A stretch of DNA of 64,000 bases from Salmonella enterica subsp. arizonae (GCF_008692845.1 NZ_VXJW01000001.1:1-64000); one strand, 5' to 3'; counted from the first letter of the stretch, positions 18,271-33,388 are shown. Made by a program: numbers and translations. Notes: generated from the sequence alone by a model not told the origin.

Positions 18271-18918
18271 TTATCGCCTGAGATTATCGTTTGCCCATGA
18301 AACTGCCTGAGTACGATTCTTGACAGCTATCTTTTTGAAAAGATTATAAAGATGTGTCTTAACCGTATTCTCGTTAATAAATAGCGATCTGACGATTTCA
18401 TTATTAGACGCGCCAATACGTAACTTGTTGAGGATCTCTTTTTCGCGATGGGTCAGTAACATTGACTCGGCACTTGTGTGGCGGTAATTTCCAGAATGTG
18501 TAATCAGGTAACTGGCTAATTATTGTGAAAAATAGCCTTCACCCCATAGGATACCCTGTAATCCGGTGATGAAGTGTTCATGGTCTTCGGCGGCGTAAAC
18601 ACGCCGTTAATATGAGGCCAGTTTTCAATTTCGCGGTAGGGATAATCGTCAGAGGTATTTAACAATAATGTTTTTATGTTATTGTTTTTTGTCTCAAATT
18701 ATCCTGCCAATAGTGGATAAGCTTCTTATCCGCTTCCATCATATCCATTAAAACAATGCAACCAGCAGAGATATCTTCCAGAGTACGTTGAATATTATGC
18801 AGTTTTCCGGTTAAGGTCAGCGATTGTTTTAAATGTTGCAATAATGCCGTGGCTTGCAGAGATGGCTTTGTGATCATAATAGAGTATGACCATGACTACT
18901 ATGGACTTCATTAAACAT
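18271..18918 (-). pseudogene. csgD: csgD, biofilm master regulator, broken
   Basis: Homology runs from MFNEVHSSHGHTLL (ATG 18918) to the LuxR-type helix-turn-helix end ([20 protein letters not shown]). I find three single-base deletions: at codon 15 (near 18877), in an A-run near 18686 (QKN region), and near 18596 (GVF region). A nonsense TAA stands at 18520-18522 where Lys/Gln is expected. Total length is 648 nt against 651, matching three 1-bp losses. CsgD is the transcription activator of csgBAC and, through adrA/dgcC, of cellulose, so the rdar biofilm programme should be off. Confidence 0.93.
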
Positions 18919-19656
18919 GATTAAACTCCACTTTTTTTAATCGCACATCTGACAGTTGCCCCATAAAATAAAGGCTACAGAAGTACTGGCAGATGTTGCA
19001 CTGCTGTGGGTTGAAATAGCCCATCATCAAGAAGAGAAAATACTTTTAACTGTTTTCAATCTAGTCATTACAAATCTTAAAGCAACTGTTAAATATATAA
19101 TAAAATGTAAAAATATATATTGAGATGTTGTTTTGAGTTTTATTGAAGTTTAGATTAGATAGTAAAGTTGTACACTTTGCTGTTATTGCATAAATTTAAA
19201 AAATCATACGAATTATAATAATTTATTGATTTAAATGATTTTTATTGTTTTAAACCATGTCCTTGCTTTTTTTTCTTAAATTTTGAGATGCCGCATTAAC
19301 CAGGACAATAAAAACGAAAAAACGAATTGTGTCACGTCTTGTACGTATTTCCCTCATGGGAAAGCGTAAGAACACTTTCATGGCGATGTAACGCACAACA
19401 GCACCTCATTTTTTGCTTCGCGACAAGCTAGCTTCTGTGGACAGAAATTAATGGTAAATAATCACGTAAATATCGTTTTATTAGCACTTTGGTATAAGCT
19501 TAAATAACAAAATACCACTCGTGTGTGAGTTATTAAAAATGTTTCCACGGGCATACTCTTTATCGTGGCGATGCGTTAGCAAAAAACGCATACCGATAAC
19601 AATTTGTAGTGCAATAAATAATTTTTGCTATATACGACCAGGTCCAGGGAGACAGC
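18919..19656. promoter_or_regulatory. csgD-csgB divergent control region
   Basis: This AT-rich 738-bp gap corresponds to the long csg intergenic region that in relatives carries OmpR, IHF, CpxR, H-NS, MlrA and CsgD sites. I could not assign individual sites with confidence. No coding sequence with a ribosome site is seen; the short open frame near 19521 overlaps the csgB start and looks random. Confidence 0.6.
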
Positions 19657-20112
19657 ATGAAAAACAAATTATTATTTATAATGTTGACAATACTGGGGGC
19701 GCCAGGGATTGCAATCGCAACAAATTATGATCTGGCTCGCTCAGAATATAATTTTGCGGTAAATGAATTAAGTAAGACTTCATTTAATCAGGCAGCTATT
19801 ATTGGCCAGGTCGGCGCGGATAATAGTGCCAGCGTACGCCAGGACGGTTCAAAGCTATTGTCCGTTATTTCACAAGAAGGGAGAAATAACCGGGCGAGAG
19901 TCGACCAGGCAGGGAATGATAACTTTGCATATATTGAACGAACGGGCAATGCCAACGATGCCAGTATATCGCAAAGCGCTTACGGTTATAGTGCGGCTAT
20001 TATCCAGAAAGGTTCTGGAAATAAAGCCAATATTACCCAACATGGTACGCAGAAAACAGCTGTTGTAGTGCAGAAACAGTCGCATATGGCTATTCGCGTA
20101 ACTCAACGCTAA
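19657..20112 (+). CDS. csgB: CsgB, curli nucleator
   Basis: The 151-residue minor curlin has a signal peptide (1-21) and five imperfect repeats with conserved Gln/Asn, for example SVRQDGSKLLSVISQEG and ARVDQAGNDNFAYIERTG. It nucleates CsgA at the cell surface. AGGGAG precedes the ATG. The frame is intact, but expression needs CsgD. Confidence 0.95.
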   Translation: MKNKLLFIMLTILGAPGIAIATNYDLARSEYNFAVNELSKTSFNQAAIIGQVGADNSASVRQDGSKLLSVISQEGRNNRARVDQAGNDNFAYIERTGNANDASISQSAYGYSAAIIQKGSGNKANITQHGTQKTAVVVQKQSHMAIRVTQR

Positions 20113-20150
20113 TACCTTGACGACTTTTAAATCAATCCGATGGGGGTACC

Positions 20151-20585
20151 ATGAAACTTTTAAAAGTGGCAGCATTCGCAGCAATCGTGGTTTCTGGCAG
20201 TGCTCTAGCAGGTGTAGTTCCACAATGGGGCGGCGGCAATAGTTCCGGCCCGGACTCCACATTGAGCATCTATCAGTACGGCTCTGCTAACGCTGCGCTT
20301 GCTCTGCAAAGCGATGTCCGTAAATCTGAAACGACCATTAGCCAAAGCGGTTATGGCAACGGCGCTGATGTAGGCCAGGGAGCAGATAATAGTACCATTG
20401 AACTGACGCAGAATGGTTTCAGAAACAACGCCACCATCGACCAGTGGAACGCTAAAAACTCTGATATCACTGTCAGCCAGTACGGCGGTAATAACGCCGC
20501 GCTGCTTAATCAGACCGCATCTGACTCCGACGTAATGGTACGTCAGGTTGGCTTTGGCAACAACGCCACGGCTCACCAGTATTAA
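20151..20585 (+). CDS. csgA: CsgA, major curlin
   Basis: This 144-residue amyloid subunit has a signal peptide (1-20, SGSALA) and the five curlin repeats (about 37-144) with SxxxQxGxxNxAxxxQ signatures. The N-terminal Gly-rich stretch reads VPQWGGGNSSGPDS, seven residues shorter than the GGGGNHNGGGN form I remember from E. coli and LT2 (151 residues). That segment forms part of the N22 signal recognised by CsgG, and a slip between GGCGGC repeats could explain the loss. Spacing after csgB is 38 bp. Confidence 0.95.
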   Translation: MKLLKVAAFAAIVVSGSALAGVVPQWGGGNSSGPDSTLSIYQYGSANAALALQSDVRKSETTISQSGYGNGADVGQGADNSTIELTQNGFRNNATIDQWNAKNSDITVSQYGGNNAALLNQTASDSDVMVRQVGFGNNATAHQY

Positions 20586-20603
20586 TTTAGCGTCTGCGCT
20601 AAT

Positions 20604-20631
20604 AAAAACAGGGCGTAAGCCCTGTTTTTTT
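20604..20631 (+). terminator. Terminator between csgA and csgC
   Basis: AAAAACAGGGC-GTAA-GCCCTGTTTTTTT, a perfect hairpin with a T-run. Confidence 0.85.
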
Positions 20632-20643
20632 CGGGAGGAAATT

Positions 20644-20970
20644 ATGCATACCTTATTGCTCCTTGCCGCACTTTCAAATCAGATTACTTTTATCACGACC
20701 CAGCAAGGCGATATTTACACGGTGATCCCTCAGGTAATACTAAGTGAGCCCTGCGTCTGTCAGGTACAAATTCTCTCTGTGCGTAACGGGACCGGGGGGC
20801 AAAGCCATACACAGCAAAAACAAACGCTATCGTTACCCGCTAATCAACCGATTGAGTTGTCCCGCCTTAGTGTAAATATATCTTCAGAGGACTCGGTTAA
20901 AATTATTCTCACTGTTTCGAACGGACAATCGCTGCATTTATCACAACAATGGCCGTCTTCTGCACGATAG
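20644..20970 (+). CDS. csgC: CsgC, curli amyloid inhibitor
   Basis: The 108-residue periplasmic protein starts MHTLLLLAALSNQITF and keeps the CVC pair (SEPCVCQVQ), as in E. coli CsgC. It has an Ig-like fold and blocks premature CsgA polymerisation in the periplasm. GGGAGG lies six bases before ATG 20644, which decides the start over an upstream in-frame ATG inside csgA. It follows the csgA terminator, so it depends on read-through. Confidence 0.9.
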   Translation: MHTLLLLAALSNQITFITTQQGDIYTVIPQVILSEPCVCQVQILSVRNGTGGQSHTQQKQTLSLPANQPIELSRLSVNISSEDSVKIILTVSNGQSLHLSQQWPSSAR

Positions 20971-21101
20971 TTTTTTGATATTGGCGAAAATAGATTGGCT
21001 GGCCTATGTATAAAGAGGCGACAAAAGCATTTCATCGTCCCGGCATGATGCTAAAGGGTAACGCCACCCCCTTGAGGATGATTAATTATTGAGGAGTTAA
21101 C

Positions 21102-21422
21102 ATGGTCGTAACAAAGAAAAATATCCCTGGAGTAAGCCTGTGCATCTGCGCTTTTTTTATCCATTCTGCGATGGGGCAACAAACGGTACAGGGCGGCGTT
21201 ATTCACTTTCGCGGCGCTATTGTTGAGCCACTGTGCGATATTTATACTCACGGCGAAAATATTGACTTAACCTGTTTACGTGAAGGTAAAAAGCATGTGC
21301 ACAGGATTGACCTTCGGCAGACCCCTGCATTACCGCGGGATATTCAGTCCATTGCGACAGTACGGCTTCATTATCTCAATGCGCAAAAAAACCTGGCCGT
21401 TATGAATATTGAATACCGTTAA
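21102..21422 (+). CDS. ymdA: YmdA, fimbrial-like exported protein
   Basis: The 106-residue protein has an N-terminal signal segment (SLCICAFFIHSAMG) and the segment GGVIHFRGAIVEPLCDI, which resembles type 1 fimbrial subunit N-termini. The Cys pair (LCDI and LTCL) may form a disulfide. It matches YmdA by position and sequence; function unknown. GAGG precedes the start. Confidence 0.82.
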   Translation: MVVTKKNIPGVSLCICAFFIHSAMGQQTVQGGVIHFRGAIVEPLCDIYTHGENIDLTCLREGKKHVHRIDLRQTPALPRDIQSIATVRLHYLNAQKNLAVMNIEYR

Positions 21423-21521
21423 CGGCTGCGATATAGGTATAGCCTGCCGGTATTAAAAAAAGCGTTTATGTTTAAACCCCTGCTGTACACTTTGCAGATA
21501 AGGTGAGACAAAGGGGGGATT

Positions 21522-22061
21522 ATGACATCACGTCTTCAGGTCATACAGGGTGATATTACTCAACTTAGCGTCGATGCGATTGTGAATGCCGCTAACGCGT
21601 CATTAATGGGAGGCGGCGGCGTAGACGGCGCTATTCATCGCGCTGCAGGCCCGGCATTGCTGGACGCCTGTAAAAAAATCCGCCGGCAACAGGGTGAATG
21701 TCCGACAGGACATGCTGTTATCACGCCTGCTGGCAAGCTTTCTGCAAAGGCGGTTATTCATACAGTGGGGCCCGTCTGGCGAGGCGGCGAGCACCAGGAG
21801 GCCGAGTTACTCGAAGAGGCATACCGGAATTGTTTGCTGCTTGCCGAGGCGAATCGCTACCGTTCTATCGCTTTTCCGGCAATCAGTTGTGGCGTTTATG
21901 GTTATCCACGCGCCCAGGCCGCTGAAATCGCCGTCAGGACGGTTTCAGATTTTATTACCCGTTACGCTCTGCCTGAACAGGTATACTTTGTCTGTTATGA
22001 TGAAGAAACTGCCCGGCTTTACGCACGATTACTTACTCAGCAAGGCGACGACCCCGCCTGA
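21522..22061 (+). CDS. ymdB: O-acetyl-ADP-ribose deacetylase YmdB
   Basis: The 179-residue macrodomain protein has the signature [26 protein letters not shown] (19-44 region) and [13 protein letters not shown]. It hydrolyses O-acetyl-ADP-ribose and, in E. coli, also modulates RNase III and biofilm. GGGGGG precedes the ATG. The 3' end overlaps the clsC start by about 62 nt. Confidence 0.94.
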   Translation: MTSRLQVIQGDITQLSVDAIVNAANASLMGGGGVDGAIHRAAGPALLDACKKIRRQQGECPTGHAVITPAGKLSAKAVIHTVGPVWRGGEHQEAELLEEAYRNCLLLAEANRYRSIAFPAISCGVYGYPRAQAAEIAVRTVSDFITRYALPEQVYFVCYDEETARLYARLLTQQGDDPA

Positions 22062-23484
22062 TAAAACACGCCTGCAGCGTGCCGTTGAACCGTTATGCGC
22101 GCGTCATCCCGGCGAGTGCGGCATTCTCGCTCTGGATAACAGTCTGGACGCTTTTGCCGCTCGCTACCGTCTGACCGAAATGGCGGAGCGGACGCTGGAC
22201 GTCCAGTATTATATCTGGGAAGACGATATGTCCGGGCGGCTGCTCTTTGCGGTGCTGCTGTCGGCGGCGAAACGCGGCGTTCATGTTCGTTTGTTGCTGG
22301 ATGATAACAACACCCCCGGTCTGGATGATACGTTGCGGTTGTTGGACAGCCATCCCAACATCGAAGTTCGTCTGTTTAATCCTTTCTCTTTTCGTACGCT
22401 ACGCGCACTGGGGTATTTGACGGATTTTGCGCGGCTTAATCGGCGAATGCACAATAAAAGTTACACTGCCGACGGCGTTGTGACGCTGGTCGGCGGGCGT
22501 AACATCGGCGATGCTTATTTCGGCGCTGGCGAGGAGCCGCTATTTTCCGATCTGGACGTGATGGCGATTGGTCCTGTGGTCAACGATGTCGCCAATGATT
22601 TTGAAAGGTACTGGCGCTGTAGTTCAGTGTCAACATTGCAGCAAGTGTTATCCCTTTCTGAGCAGGAACTGACGCAGCGTATCGAACTTCCCGACTCTTG
22701 GTATAACGATGAGATCACCCGCCGCTATCTGCATAAGCTGGAAACCAGCCAGTTTATGGCGGATCTCGATCGCGGAACATTGCCGCTGATTTGGGCAAAA
22801 ACACGCTTACTTAGCGATGACCCTTCTAAAGGCGAGGGGAAGGCGCAGCGCCATTCGCTTCTTCCGCAGCGATTATTTGACGTGATGGGGTCGCCGACGG
22901 AGCGTATCGACATTATTTCCGCTTACTTTGTCCCTACGCGCGCAGGCGTGGCGCAGTTGCTTAATCTGGTCAGGAAGGGCGTGAAGATCGCCATCTTAAC
23001 TAACTCTCTGGCGGCCAACGATGTGGCGGTCGTTCACGCAGGGTACGCGCGCTGGCGAAAGAAATTACTGCGCTATGGCGTGGAGCTCTACGAACTAAAA
23101 CCGACCCGCGAACATGAAACCGCCGTACATGATCGCGGACTCACCGGGAACTCAGGTTCCAGCTTACATGCTAAAACGTTCAGTATTGATGGTAGTAAGG
23201 TGTTTATCGGGTCGCTTAATTTTGATCCCCGTTCAACGCTTTTAAATACCGAAATGGGCTTTGTGATTGAAAGTGAAACGCTGGCGACGCTCATCCATAA
23301 GCGCTTCACGCAGAGCCAACGCGATGCGGCCTGGCAACTGCGACTGGATCGCTGGGGCCGAATTAACTGGATCGATCGTCAGCAAGAAGAGGAAAAGGTG
23401 TTAAAGAAAGAACCCGCTACGCGTTTCTGGCAGCGAGTTCTGGTTCGGTTGGCGGCAATTTTGCCTGTTGAATGGCTGCTTTGA
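22000..23484 (+). CDS. clsC: Cardiolipin synthase C
   Basis: The 494-residue phospholipase-D superfamily enzyme has two HKD motifs, [18 protein letters not shown] (near 150) and [18 protein letters not shown] (near 393). ClsC makes cardiolipin from phosphatidylglycerol and phosphatidylethanolamine, assisted by YmdB. The start [13 protein letters not shown] lies inside ymdB, so the two are translationally coupled; a second ATG is at 21997. The frame runs still further upstream, but that part is an out-of-frame reading of ymdB. Confidence 0.92.
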   Translation: MKKLPGFTHDYLLSKATTPPDKTRLQRAVEPLCARHPGECGILALDNSLDAFAARYRLTEMAERTLDVQYYIWEDDMSGRLLFAVLLSAAKRGVHVRLLLDDNNTPGLDDTLRLLDSHPNIEVRLFNPFSFRTLRALGYLTDFARLNRRMHNKSYTADGVVTLVGGRNIGDAYFGAGEEPLFSDLDVMAIGPVVNDVANDFERYWRCSSVSTLQQVLSLSEQELTQRIELPDSWYNDEITRRYLHKLETSQFMADLDRGTLPLIWAKTRLLSDDPSKGEGKAQRHSLLPQRLFDVMGSPTERIDIISAYFVPTRAGVAQLLNLVRKGVKIAILTNSLAANDVAVVHAGYARWRKKLLRYGVELYELKPTREHETAVHDRGLTGNSGSSLHAKTFSIDGSKVFIGSLNFDPRSTLLNTEMGFVIESETLATLIHKRFTQSQRDAAWQLRLDRWGRINWIDRQQEEEKVLKKEPATRFWQRVLVRLAAILPVEWLL

Positions 23485-23500
23485 ACCCGCGCGCGGAAAA

Positions 23501-24655
23501 CTACCCGATCGCGGCGCGATTTTCTCGTTTTACCGGCGGTTTACCTGAAAAGAGAAATTTCAGGAGCGGTATGCGTAAATGAATTTCGTACAGAATTAAC
23601 GCAATACCAATGACAAATATTAGCCCGCATAAAAAACCGATCAGGTTGGAAGAGATAAGCGGTGTAATATAGGCGCCAAAGAAAAGCGTTAAGGGGTGAT
23701 GCACCAGATAGATAAACAGCGAAGCATTAACGAAATAGGTGACACGCGCGGACTGGAAGTTTAACAAGCGATGCCCCAGTGAAAATACTACGTTCACCAT
23801 CCACAGCCCCATTACCATCGTAATCACGGATTCGGTTTCGTACATCCAGGCGTCGCCGCTCCCATAACGTTGATTCAGCAGATACGCGATAAACGCAACG
23901 GCAGCGCCTAAAGTGCATCCGCGTGAGGGCGTGGTGAAGCGCGCTTTCAACTCGGGGTGAATGAAGGCTAACGCGCCGAGAATAAAAAAAGGCGCATAAA
24001 ATAGCGTTTGCATCACAACAAAATTGAACATGCCGTCACTGAGGATTGCCGGATATACGATGAAAATAATGCGCCTGATAGCGGCGTAAGCCATCCCCAG
24101 CAGGAAAAAAATAAGCGAAAGTTTGGCCAGTGAAATAGCGGCGGGACGAGGTTTGCTTGTTTTCTGCCTTTTTTGGAACCAGGTAAAAATTCCGATACTG
24201 ACTGTGGTTAATATCACCAGTACCAGTAAAAACCATAGATGTGAAATGAGCTCCCACGCTAGCGTATTGTATTTTTCATAGGCAGAGAGCATATGCCAGT
24301 TCTCTGTTTTTCCTTTGACAAATTGCAACATGATAAATTGCGGCAAGGTAAGCAAAGGGATCGCGGTAAGCATGGGGATACCCACACGTTCTACTCGTAC
24401 TTTCCACCAACGTTTTAACGGGTAACGCAAAAATAGCATGTACGAAAAATAACCGGAAATAACAAAAAACACCTGCATTCGAAAAGCGTGGATAAAATCG
24501 TTAAACAGGGTTAGCCACCACGATGGCGCGGCGCTATTGACATGCCAACTGTGAGTGGAATAGATCAACGAGATATGAAAGGGAATCCCTAACAACATCA
24601 GCCATGCGCGGATAGAGTCAAGAAAATATTCACGCGGCGCGGGTACAGAGCTCAT
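23501..24655 (-). CDS. opgC: Glucans biosynthesis protein C
   Basis: The 384-residue membrane protein of the acyltransferase-3 family has about ten spans and starts [22 protein letters not shown]. OpgC (MdoC) adds succinyl groups to osmoregulated periplasmic glucans. It is divergent from opgGH, as in E. coli. Confidence 0.93.
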   Translation of the reverse strand: MSSVPAPREYFLDSIRAWLMLLGIPFHISLIYSTHSWHVNSAAPSWWLTLFNDFIHAFRMQVFFVISGYFSYMLFLRYPLKRWWKVRVERVGIPMLTAIPLLTLPQFIMLQFVKGKTENWHMLSAYEKYNTLAWELISHLWFLLVLVILTTVSIGIFTWFQKRQKTSKPRPAAISLAKLSLIFFLLGMAYAAIRRIIFIVYPAILSDGMFNFVVMQTLFYAPFFILGALAFIHPELKARFTTPSRGCTLGAAVAFIAYLLNQRYGSGDAWMYETESVITMVMGLWMVNVVFSLGHRLLNFQSARVTYFVNASLFIYLVHHPLTLFFGAYITPLISSNLIGFLCGLIFVIGIALILYEIHLRIPLLKFLFSGKPPVKRENRAAIG

Positions 24656-24848
24656 ATAAGGTCACGTATTCTCAGATTTTTCACCTTATCCATAAGGCGA
24701 ATTATGGTTACATTCGGTGGCAACCCTACACCAACTCCGACAACCTGTCTCCAGGATAAGCACGCAAAGTGAAAACAGGCGTGGGAGGTGCTTAATCCAT
24801 GAGCCAGCGCGCTGAACAAAGCCTGTATTCAGTTGTCGTAATGCCTGA

Positions 24849-28998
<4,150 letters not shown>

Positions 28999-29008
28999 GG
29001 TATTCAGG

Positions 29009-29034
29009 TCTGATGGCACTGCGCTTATCAGATG
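29009..29034. repeat. REP-like palindrome
   Basis: GTCTGATGGCACTGCGCTTATCAGAT, a degenerate REP unit after opgH. Confidence 0.5.
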
Positions 29035-29046
29035 TGGAGTAATGTG

Positions 29047-29077
29047 AAAAATACCGGCCTGGCGCCGGTATTTTTAT
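29047..29077 (+). terminator. Terminator of opgGH
   Basis: AAATACCGGC-CTG-GCGCCGGTATTTTT: strong stem with A and T flanks, 50 bp after opgH and just before yceK. Confidence 0.8.
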
Positions 29078-29095
29078 ACAGAAATGAGGTATCTG

Positions 29096-29323
29096 ATGCG
29101 TATATTCATGGTGAGCATAATGGTGATTACCCTGAGCGGCTGCGGCAGTATTATCAGCAGAACGGTTCCCGGACAGGGACACGGCAACCAGTATTATCCT
29201 GGCGTACAGTGGGATATGCGTGATTCCGCGTGGCGCTATATCACTATCCTCGATCTGCCCTTTTCACTGCTTTTCGATACGCTGCTACTACCGCTGGATA
29301 TCCAGCACGGGCCTTATAAGTAA
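29096..29323 (+). CDS. yceK: Lipoprotein YceK (DUF1375)
   Basis: This 75-residue lipoprotein has lipobox ITLSGCGS, with Cys near 15, then ISRTVPGQGHGNQYYPG and TILDLPFSLLFDTLLLP. It is very close to E. coli YceK; function unknown. Start 29096 gives the E. coli length. Its stop directly abuts the convergent msyB stop. Confidence 0.88.
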   Translation: MRIFMVSIMVITLSGCGSIISRTVPGQGHGNQYYPGVQWDMRDSAWRYITILDLPFSLLFDTLLLPLDIQHGPYK

Positions 29324-29698
29324 TTAACGCTCATCCCATTCGTCCGCCGCGGTACGACCTTCCTCGGTATCGAGTGGGGGTTCAAGCTGGAATTCCCCTT
29401 CATCCCATTCATGTAATGTATTCTCTTCCTGCCATTCCTGGCGGATTTCTATCTCATCATAATCACCGTCAAACACGCTTTGCGCGGCTTCACCACTCAG
29501 CATCGGCAGACATTCTCCATCCTCACCTTCATCGGCGAAAAATTCGACCTGCCACATGATGTCCCCATCCTGTAGTACATATTTCTGAACGTTGAACTGC
29601 TGCACATTCGCTTCATCTTGTTCGAGGCCAGGATTATCAGCCAGAAATTCTTCACGGGCTGCGTCAATAGCTTCTTCCAGCGTGGCATACATGGTCAT
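29324..29698 (-). CDS. msyB: Acidic protein MsyB
   Basis: The 124-residue, very acidic protein (MTMYATLEEAIDAAREEFLA start; many Asp/Glu) is nearly identical to E. coli MsyB, known as a multicopy suppressor of secY/secA temperature-sensitive mutants and as RpoS-regulated. AGGGAGA precedes ATG 29698. Confidence 0.93.
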   Translation of the reverse strand: MTMYATLEEAIDAAREEFLADNPGLEQDEANVQQFNVQKYVLQDGDIMWQVEFFADEGEDGECLPMLSGEAAQSVFDGDYDEIEIRQEWQEENTLHEWDEGEFQLEPPLDTEEGRTAADEWDER

Positions 29699-29779
29699 CA
29701 GTGTCTCCCTTTGATTTGATGAGGTATTGAGGGAAAGAATAGCTGATTCTGCGATATTGCAAGTATGAAAGCGCAAAAA

Positions 29780-30994
29780 TCATTCTGTTGCCAGTCTGCG
29801 CCGTTGTAAGCTATTCCATGAATAGATAGCATTGAACAACACGACGCCTGCCGTGACGCAGAATACGGCGCGGAAGCCATAGCTCGCGGAAATTGCGGCG
29901 CCCATTAAAGGGCCGGTGACGTTGCCGATATCGCGGAAAGATTGGTTGTAACTGAATATGCGCCCGGCTATTTGGTTGGTAGAGTTGTAAACCAGCAGGG
30001 TTTGTACGGCTGGCAGTAACGCGCCATCTGCCGCGCCAAGCAGAAACCGCAATAGCGCGAGCTGCCACGGCGTTTGCACAAAAGACATTGGAATCAGCAG
30101 CAGTACGGAAATAATCAGCGCGACGATAAGGATTTTTTCCGGGCCAATTCTGTCGCCGAGCTTACCGAGTCGGGGAGCGCTAAGTAATGCCGCCACGCCG
30201 GGAACGGACGCTATCATCCCGCTAATGAACGCAATATTACTGACATTTCCCGCGAGTTCACGCACATAGAGCGTCAGGATGGGCGCTATAGAGCCGGTCG
30301 CCACCTGAATAATCAGCGTGGTGACAAACAGGCTTAACACCAGGCGGGGATTTTTTAGCGAGGTGACCACTTCCCGAACGTGAAGCATCTCTTTTTTGCT
30401 CACCGGCTGGAAATTCTCGCGAATAAAAAAGAAGGTGAGCAGAAAACAGATAAACAAAACGCTGGCGGTAATAAAAAAGACCGGGCGAAGGCCGTAATGG
30501 TCGGCGAGCAGACCACCCGCAAGCGGGCCAAGCAGAGCGCCGCTGACGCCGCCAGTAGAGAGCGTCCCTAACGCCCAGCCGCTTTTGTTGCGCGGTACCT
30601 GAGTGGCGATCAGCGCATTGGCGTTGGGAATAAATCCGCCCAGCAGGCCTAATAACGCGCGGAGGATCAGAAACTGCCAGATATTTTGCGCCATGCCCAT
30701 TAACAGCATCACAATGGCCATGCCGAGAGCGGAGCGCAACAGCATGATTTTACGCCCCTTACGATCCGCCAGTCCGCCCCAAAACGGGGACGCGATAGCT
30801 GAAAAGAGGAACGTAATGCTAAAGACCAGTCCTGACCACATATTCAGCGCGCTATGGCCTGTTACGCCGAGTTGTTCAACGTAGAGGGGGAGAAAAGGCA
30901 TGACCAGGCTGAATGCCGCGCCAGTTAAAAAGCAGCCCAGCCAGGTAACGGTAAGATTGCGTTTCCAGTTTATAGGGACATCAGAAGGTGACAT
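29780..30994 (-). CDS. mdtG: Multidrug efflux protein MdtG
   Basis: This 404-residue, 12-span MFS drug:proton antiporter of the DHA1 family has the signature [12 protein letters not shown] between spans 2 and 3 and the motif C stretch [14 protein letters not shown]. In E. coli it raises resistance to fosfomycin and deoxycholate and belongs to the marA/soxS regulon. It is four residues shorter than E. coli at the C-terminus. Confidence 0.93.
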   Translation of the reverse strand: MSPSDVPINWKRNLTVTWLGCFLTGAAFSLVMPFLPLYVEQLGVTGHSALNMWSGLVFSITFLFSAIASPFWGGLADRKGRKIMLLRSALGMAIVMLLMGMAQNIWQFLILRALLGLLGGFIPNANALIATQVPRNKSGWALGTLSTGGVSGALLGPLAGGLLADHYGLRPVFFITASVLFICFLLTFFFIRENFQPVSKKEMLHVREVVTSLKNPRLVLSLFVTTLIIQVATGSIAPILTLYVRELAGNVSNIAFISGMIASVPGVAALLSAPRLGKLGDRIGPEKILIVALIISVLLLIPMSFVQTPWQLALLRFLLGAADGALLPAVQTLLVYNSTNQIAGRIFSYNQSFRDIGNVTGPLMGAAISASYGFRAVFCVTAGVVLFNAIYSWNSLQRRRLATE

Positions 30995-31141
30995 AGCGTT
31001 CCACGGTATGATGCGCTGTTGGCGCTATCATTAATTTAATTATGAGCACGCTAATTATGCGCCGACCTTACCAGCCTCGCAATGTGGGGAGCTTTTAAAG
31101 CAAAAAAGGGGAGAGAGTGCAGCCTGACGGCTGCAATCCTG

Positions 31142-32062
31142 TCAATAGCGCGACGGTACGCCTTCAGGGCGAGTTTTAAAGCGGCGATGCAGCCACATAT
31201 ACTGCTCTGGCGCCATCATAATGCACTGCTCAACAATCTTATTCATCCAAGCGGCAGTCGCTTCTGCGCTCTCCAGAGGAGGCGAATATTCCGCAGGAAG
31301 AATGATCAGTTCGTAGCCTTTCCCATCGGGTTTACGGCGAGGCACGAAGGGGATAATACAGGCTTTAGACATGCGCGCGAGCATCCAGGTACCGGAGGTC
31401 GTGGCGGCCTGATCGACGGCAAATAACGGTACAAAGACGCTGGCGCGTGGGCCATAATCGTGATCCGGCGCATACCAGATCAATTCGCCGCTTTTCAATG
31501 CCTTAACCATGCCTTTCAGATCTTTGCGATCCAACATTGACTTATTGGAGCGTAAACGTCCCCAGGTCTGTAACCAGTCGAGCAACGGATTATCATTCGG
31601 GCGATAAACCCCGATACCCGGATTATGCATACCAAACATACGTGCGCCGAATTCAAGGGTAAGGAAATGTATTCCTACCAGAATGAACCCGAGCCCCTGC
31701 GCCTTAACTTCACGGATATACTCTAGACCACTCGCTTCCATCCAGCGGGTCACTCGCCGATCGGGCCAGAACCAGGCCATGCCGGTTTCCATCACGCCCA
31801 TGCCGACGGATTCAAAGTTTTTGACCACCATGGTGTGGCGTTCCTGCGCGCTCATTTCCGGAAAGCATAATTCAAGGTTGCGATAGGCGATTTTCGCGCG
31901 GCGCTTCATTACGCGTCGCGCCAGGTGGCCCAATGTGCAACCCAATTTATAGATGACCGGGTAGGGGAGTTGCACGACCAACCAAAGCGTGCCTATACCC
32001 AACCAGGTTAACCAATAACGTGGATGCAGTAAGGCCAAAGAGAATTTAGGCAAATTCGTCAT
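31142..32062 (-). CDS. lpxL: Lauroyl acyltransferase LpxL
   Basis: The 306-residue LpxL/HtrB family enzyme adds laurate to Kdo2-lipid IVA in lipid A synthesis. It has an N-terminal membrane anchor ([19 protein letters not shown]), the catalytic HX4(D/E) motif in [12 protein letters not shown], and [10 protein letters not shown]. Start [12 protein letters not shown] matches the known length; the frame extends 20 codons further upstream. Confidence 0.95.
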   Translation of the reverse strand: MTNLPKFSLALLHPRYWLTWLGIGTLWLVVQLPYPVIYKLGCTLGHLARRVMKRRAKIAYRNLELCFPEMSAQERHTMVVKNFESVGMGVMETGMAWFWPDRRVTRWMEASGLEYIREVKAQGLGFILVGIHFLTLEFGARMFGMHNPGIGVYRPNDNPLLDWLQTWGRLRSNKSMLDRKDLKGMVKALKSGELIWYAPDHDYGPRASVFVPLFAVDQAATTSGTWMLARMSKACIIPFVPRRKPDGKGYELIILPAEYSPPLESAEATAAWMNKIVEQCIMMAPEQYMWLHRRFKTRPEGVPSRY

Positions 32063-32283
32063 TTCGATCCTGTATTTCAACGAACAATTCCCCGTATTCT
32101 CGCATCTTTTTGCGTTGAGCAAAAATATGTATCAGGGGAGTGCCGATTAAATCGACAATTGTTGTTAATTATTTAGTGCGAAGCAAGAAATGTAGCGCAA
32201 AATGTGTGGATGTAAATTGGCGAGGCTTGCTTTATGATGCCTGCCCATTTTAATTTTTTTCTGATTTGCAGGATACGTACACC

Positions 32284-33336
32284 ATGCCAGTGTTACACAA
32301 TCGCATTTCTAATGACGAGCTGAAAGCCAGAATGCTGGCGGAAAGCGAACCGCGTACAACAATTTCTTTTTATAAATATTTTACTATCGTCTCGCCGCAG
32401 CAAACACGGGATGCGTTGTACCAGATGTTTACGGCGTTGGGCATTTTTGGCCGCGTTTACCTGGCGCATGAAGGTATCAATGCGCAAATCAGCGTGCCGC
32501 AAAGTAAGGTAGAGACGTTTCGTCAACAGCTCTATGCGTTCGATCCCGCGTTGGACGGGCTGCGTCTGAATATTGCGCTGGAGGACGACGGGAAGTCATT
32601 TTGGGTGCTGCGTATGAAAGTCCGCGACCGTATTGTGGCTGACGGCATTGACGATCCGAGTTTTGACGCCAGTAATGTCGGCGCTTATCTGAAGGCGGCA
32701 GAAGTTAATGCGATGCTGGACGATCCTGACGCTATCTTTATTGATATGCGCAACCACTATGAATATGAAGTCGGCCATTTCGAGAATGCCCTGGAAATCC
32801 CGGCGGATACGTTTCGCGAACAGTTACCAAAAGCGGTGGAAATGCTGCGGGAACATGCAGATAAAAAGATAGTGATGTACTGTACCGGCGGTATTCGTTG
32901 TGAGAAAGCCAGCGCCTGGATGAAACACAACGGTTTTAATAAAGTCTGGCATATTGAGGGCGGCATCATTGAGTACGCCCGCCGCGCACGGGAGCAGGGA
33001 CTTCCCGTTCGCTTTATTGGCAAAAACTTTGTGTTTGATGAGCGCATGGGCGAACGTATTTCGGATGAGGTTATCGCGCACTGTCATCAGTGCGGCGCGC
33101 TCTGCGATAGCCATACCAACTGCAAAAACGCGGGGTGCCATCTGCTGTTTATCCAGTGTCCGCTGTGCGCCAGTAAATTTAACGGCTGCTGTAGCGAACA
33201 ATGCTGTGAAGAGTTGGCCTTGCCGGAGGATGAACAGCGCCGACGTCGCGCGGGCCGCGAAAAGGGCAATAAAATCTTTAATAAATCGCGTGGTCGGCTT
33301 AACAGCAAACTGGGCATTCCCGATCCGATAGAGTGA
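32284..33336 (+). CDS. trhO: tRNA uridine-34 hydroxylase TrhO
   Basis: This 350-residue rhodanese-family protein (formerly YceA) hydroxylates U34 of tRNAs, the first step to cmo5U. The rhodanese active loop [13 protein letters not shown] lies near 201-213, and a Cys-rich C-terminal zinc-like region ([28 protein letters not shown]) follows. The start is set at MPVLHNRIS, agreeing with E. coli. Confidence 0.94.
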   Translation: MPVLHNRISNDELKARMLAESEPRTTISFYKYFTIVSPQQTRDALYQMFTALGIFGRVYLAHEGINAQISVPQSKVETFRQQLYAFDPALDGLRLNIALEDDGKSFWVLRMKVRDRIVADGIDDPSFDASNVGAYLKAAEVNAMLDDPDAIFIDMRNHYEYEVGHFENALEIPADTFREQLPKAVEMLREHADKKIVMYCTGGIRCEKASAWMKHNGFNKVWHIEGGIIEYARRAREQGLPVRFIGKNFVFDERMGERISDEVIAHCHQCGALCDSHTNCKNAGCHLLFIQCPLCASKFNGCCSEQCCEELALPEDEQRRRRAGREKGNKIFNKSRGRLNSKLGIPDPIE

Positions 33337-33341
33337 GGTTT

Positions 33342-33375
33342 TGCCGGATAGCGGCGTAAAGGTCGCTATCCGGCA
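33342..33375. repeat. REP palindrome after trhO
   Basis: TGCCGGATAGCG and its complement CGCTATCCGGCA surround GCGTAAAGGT, a clear REP unit between the convergent trhO and yceI genes. Confidence 0.75.
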
Positions 33376-33388
33376 TTTCGCCAGGGGG

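Noticed and set aside
21694-21999. Extended N-terminus of clsC inside ymdB
   Set aside because: This part is an out-of-frame reading of the conserved ymdB macrodomain; the PLD homology begins after 22000.
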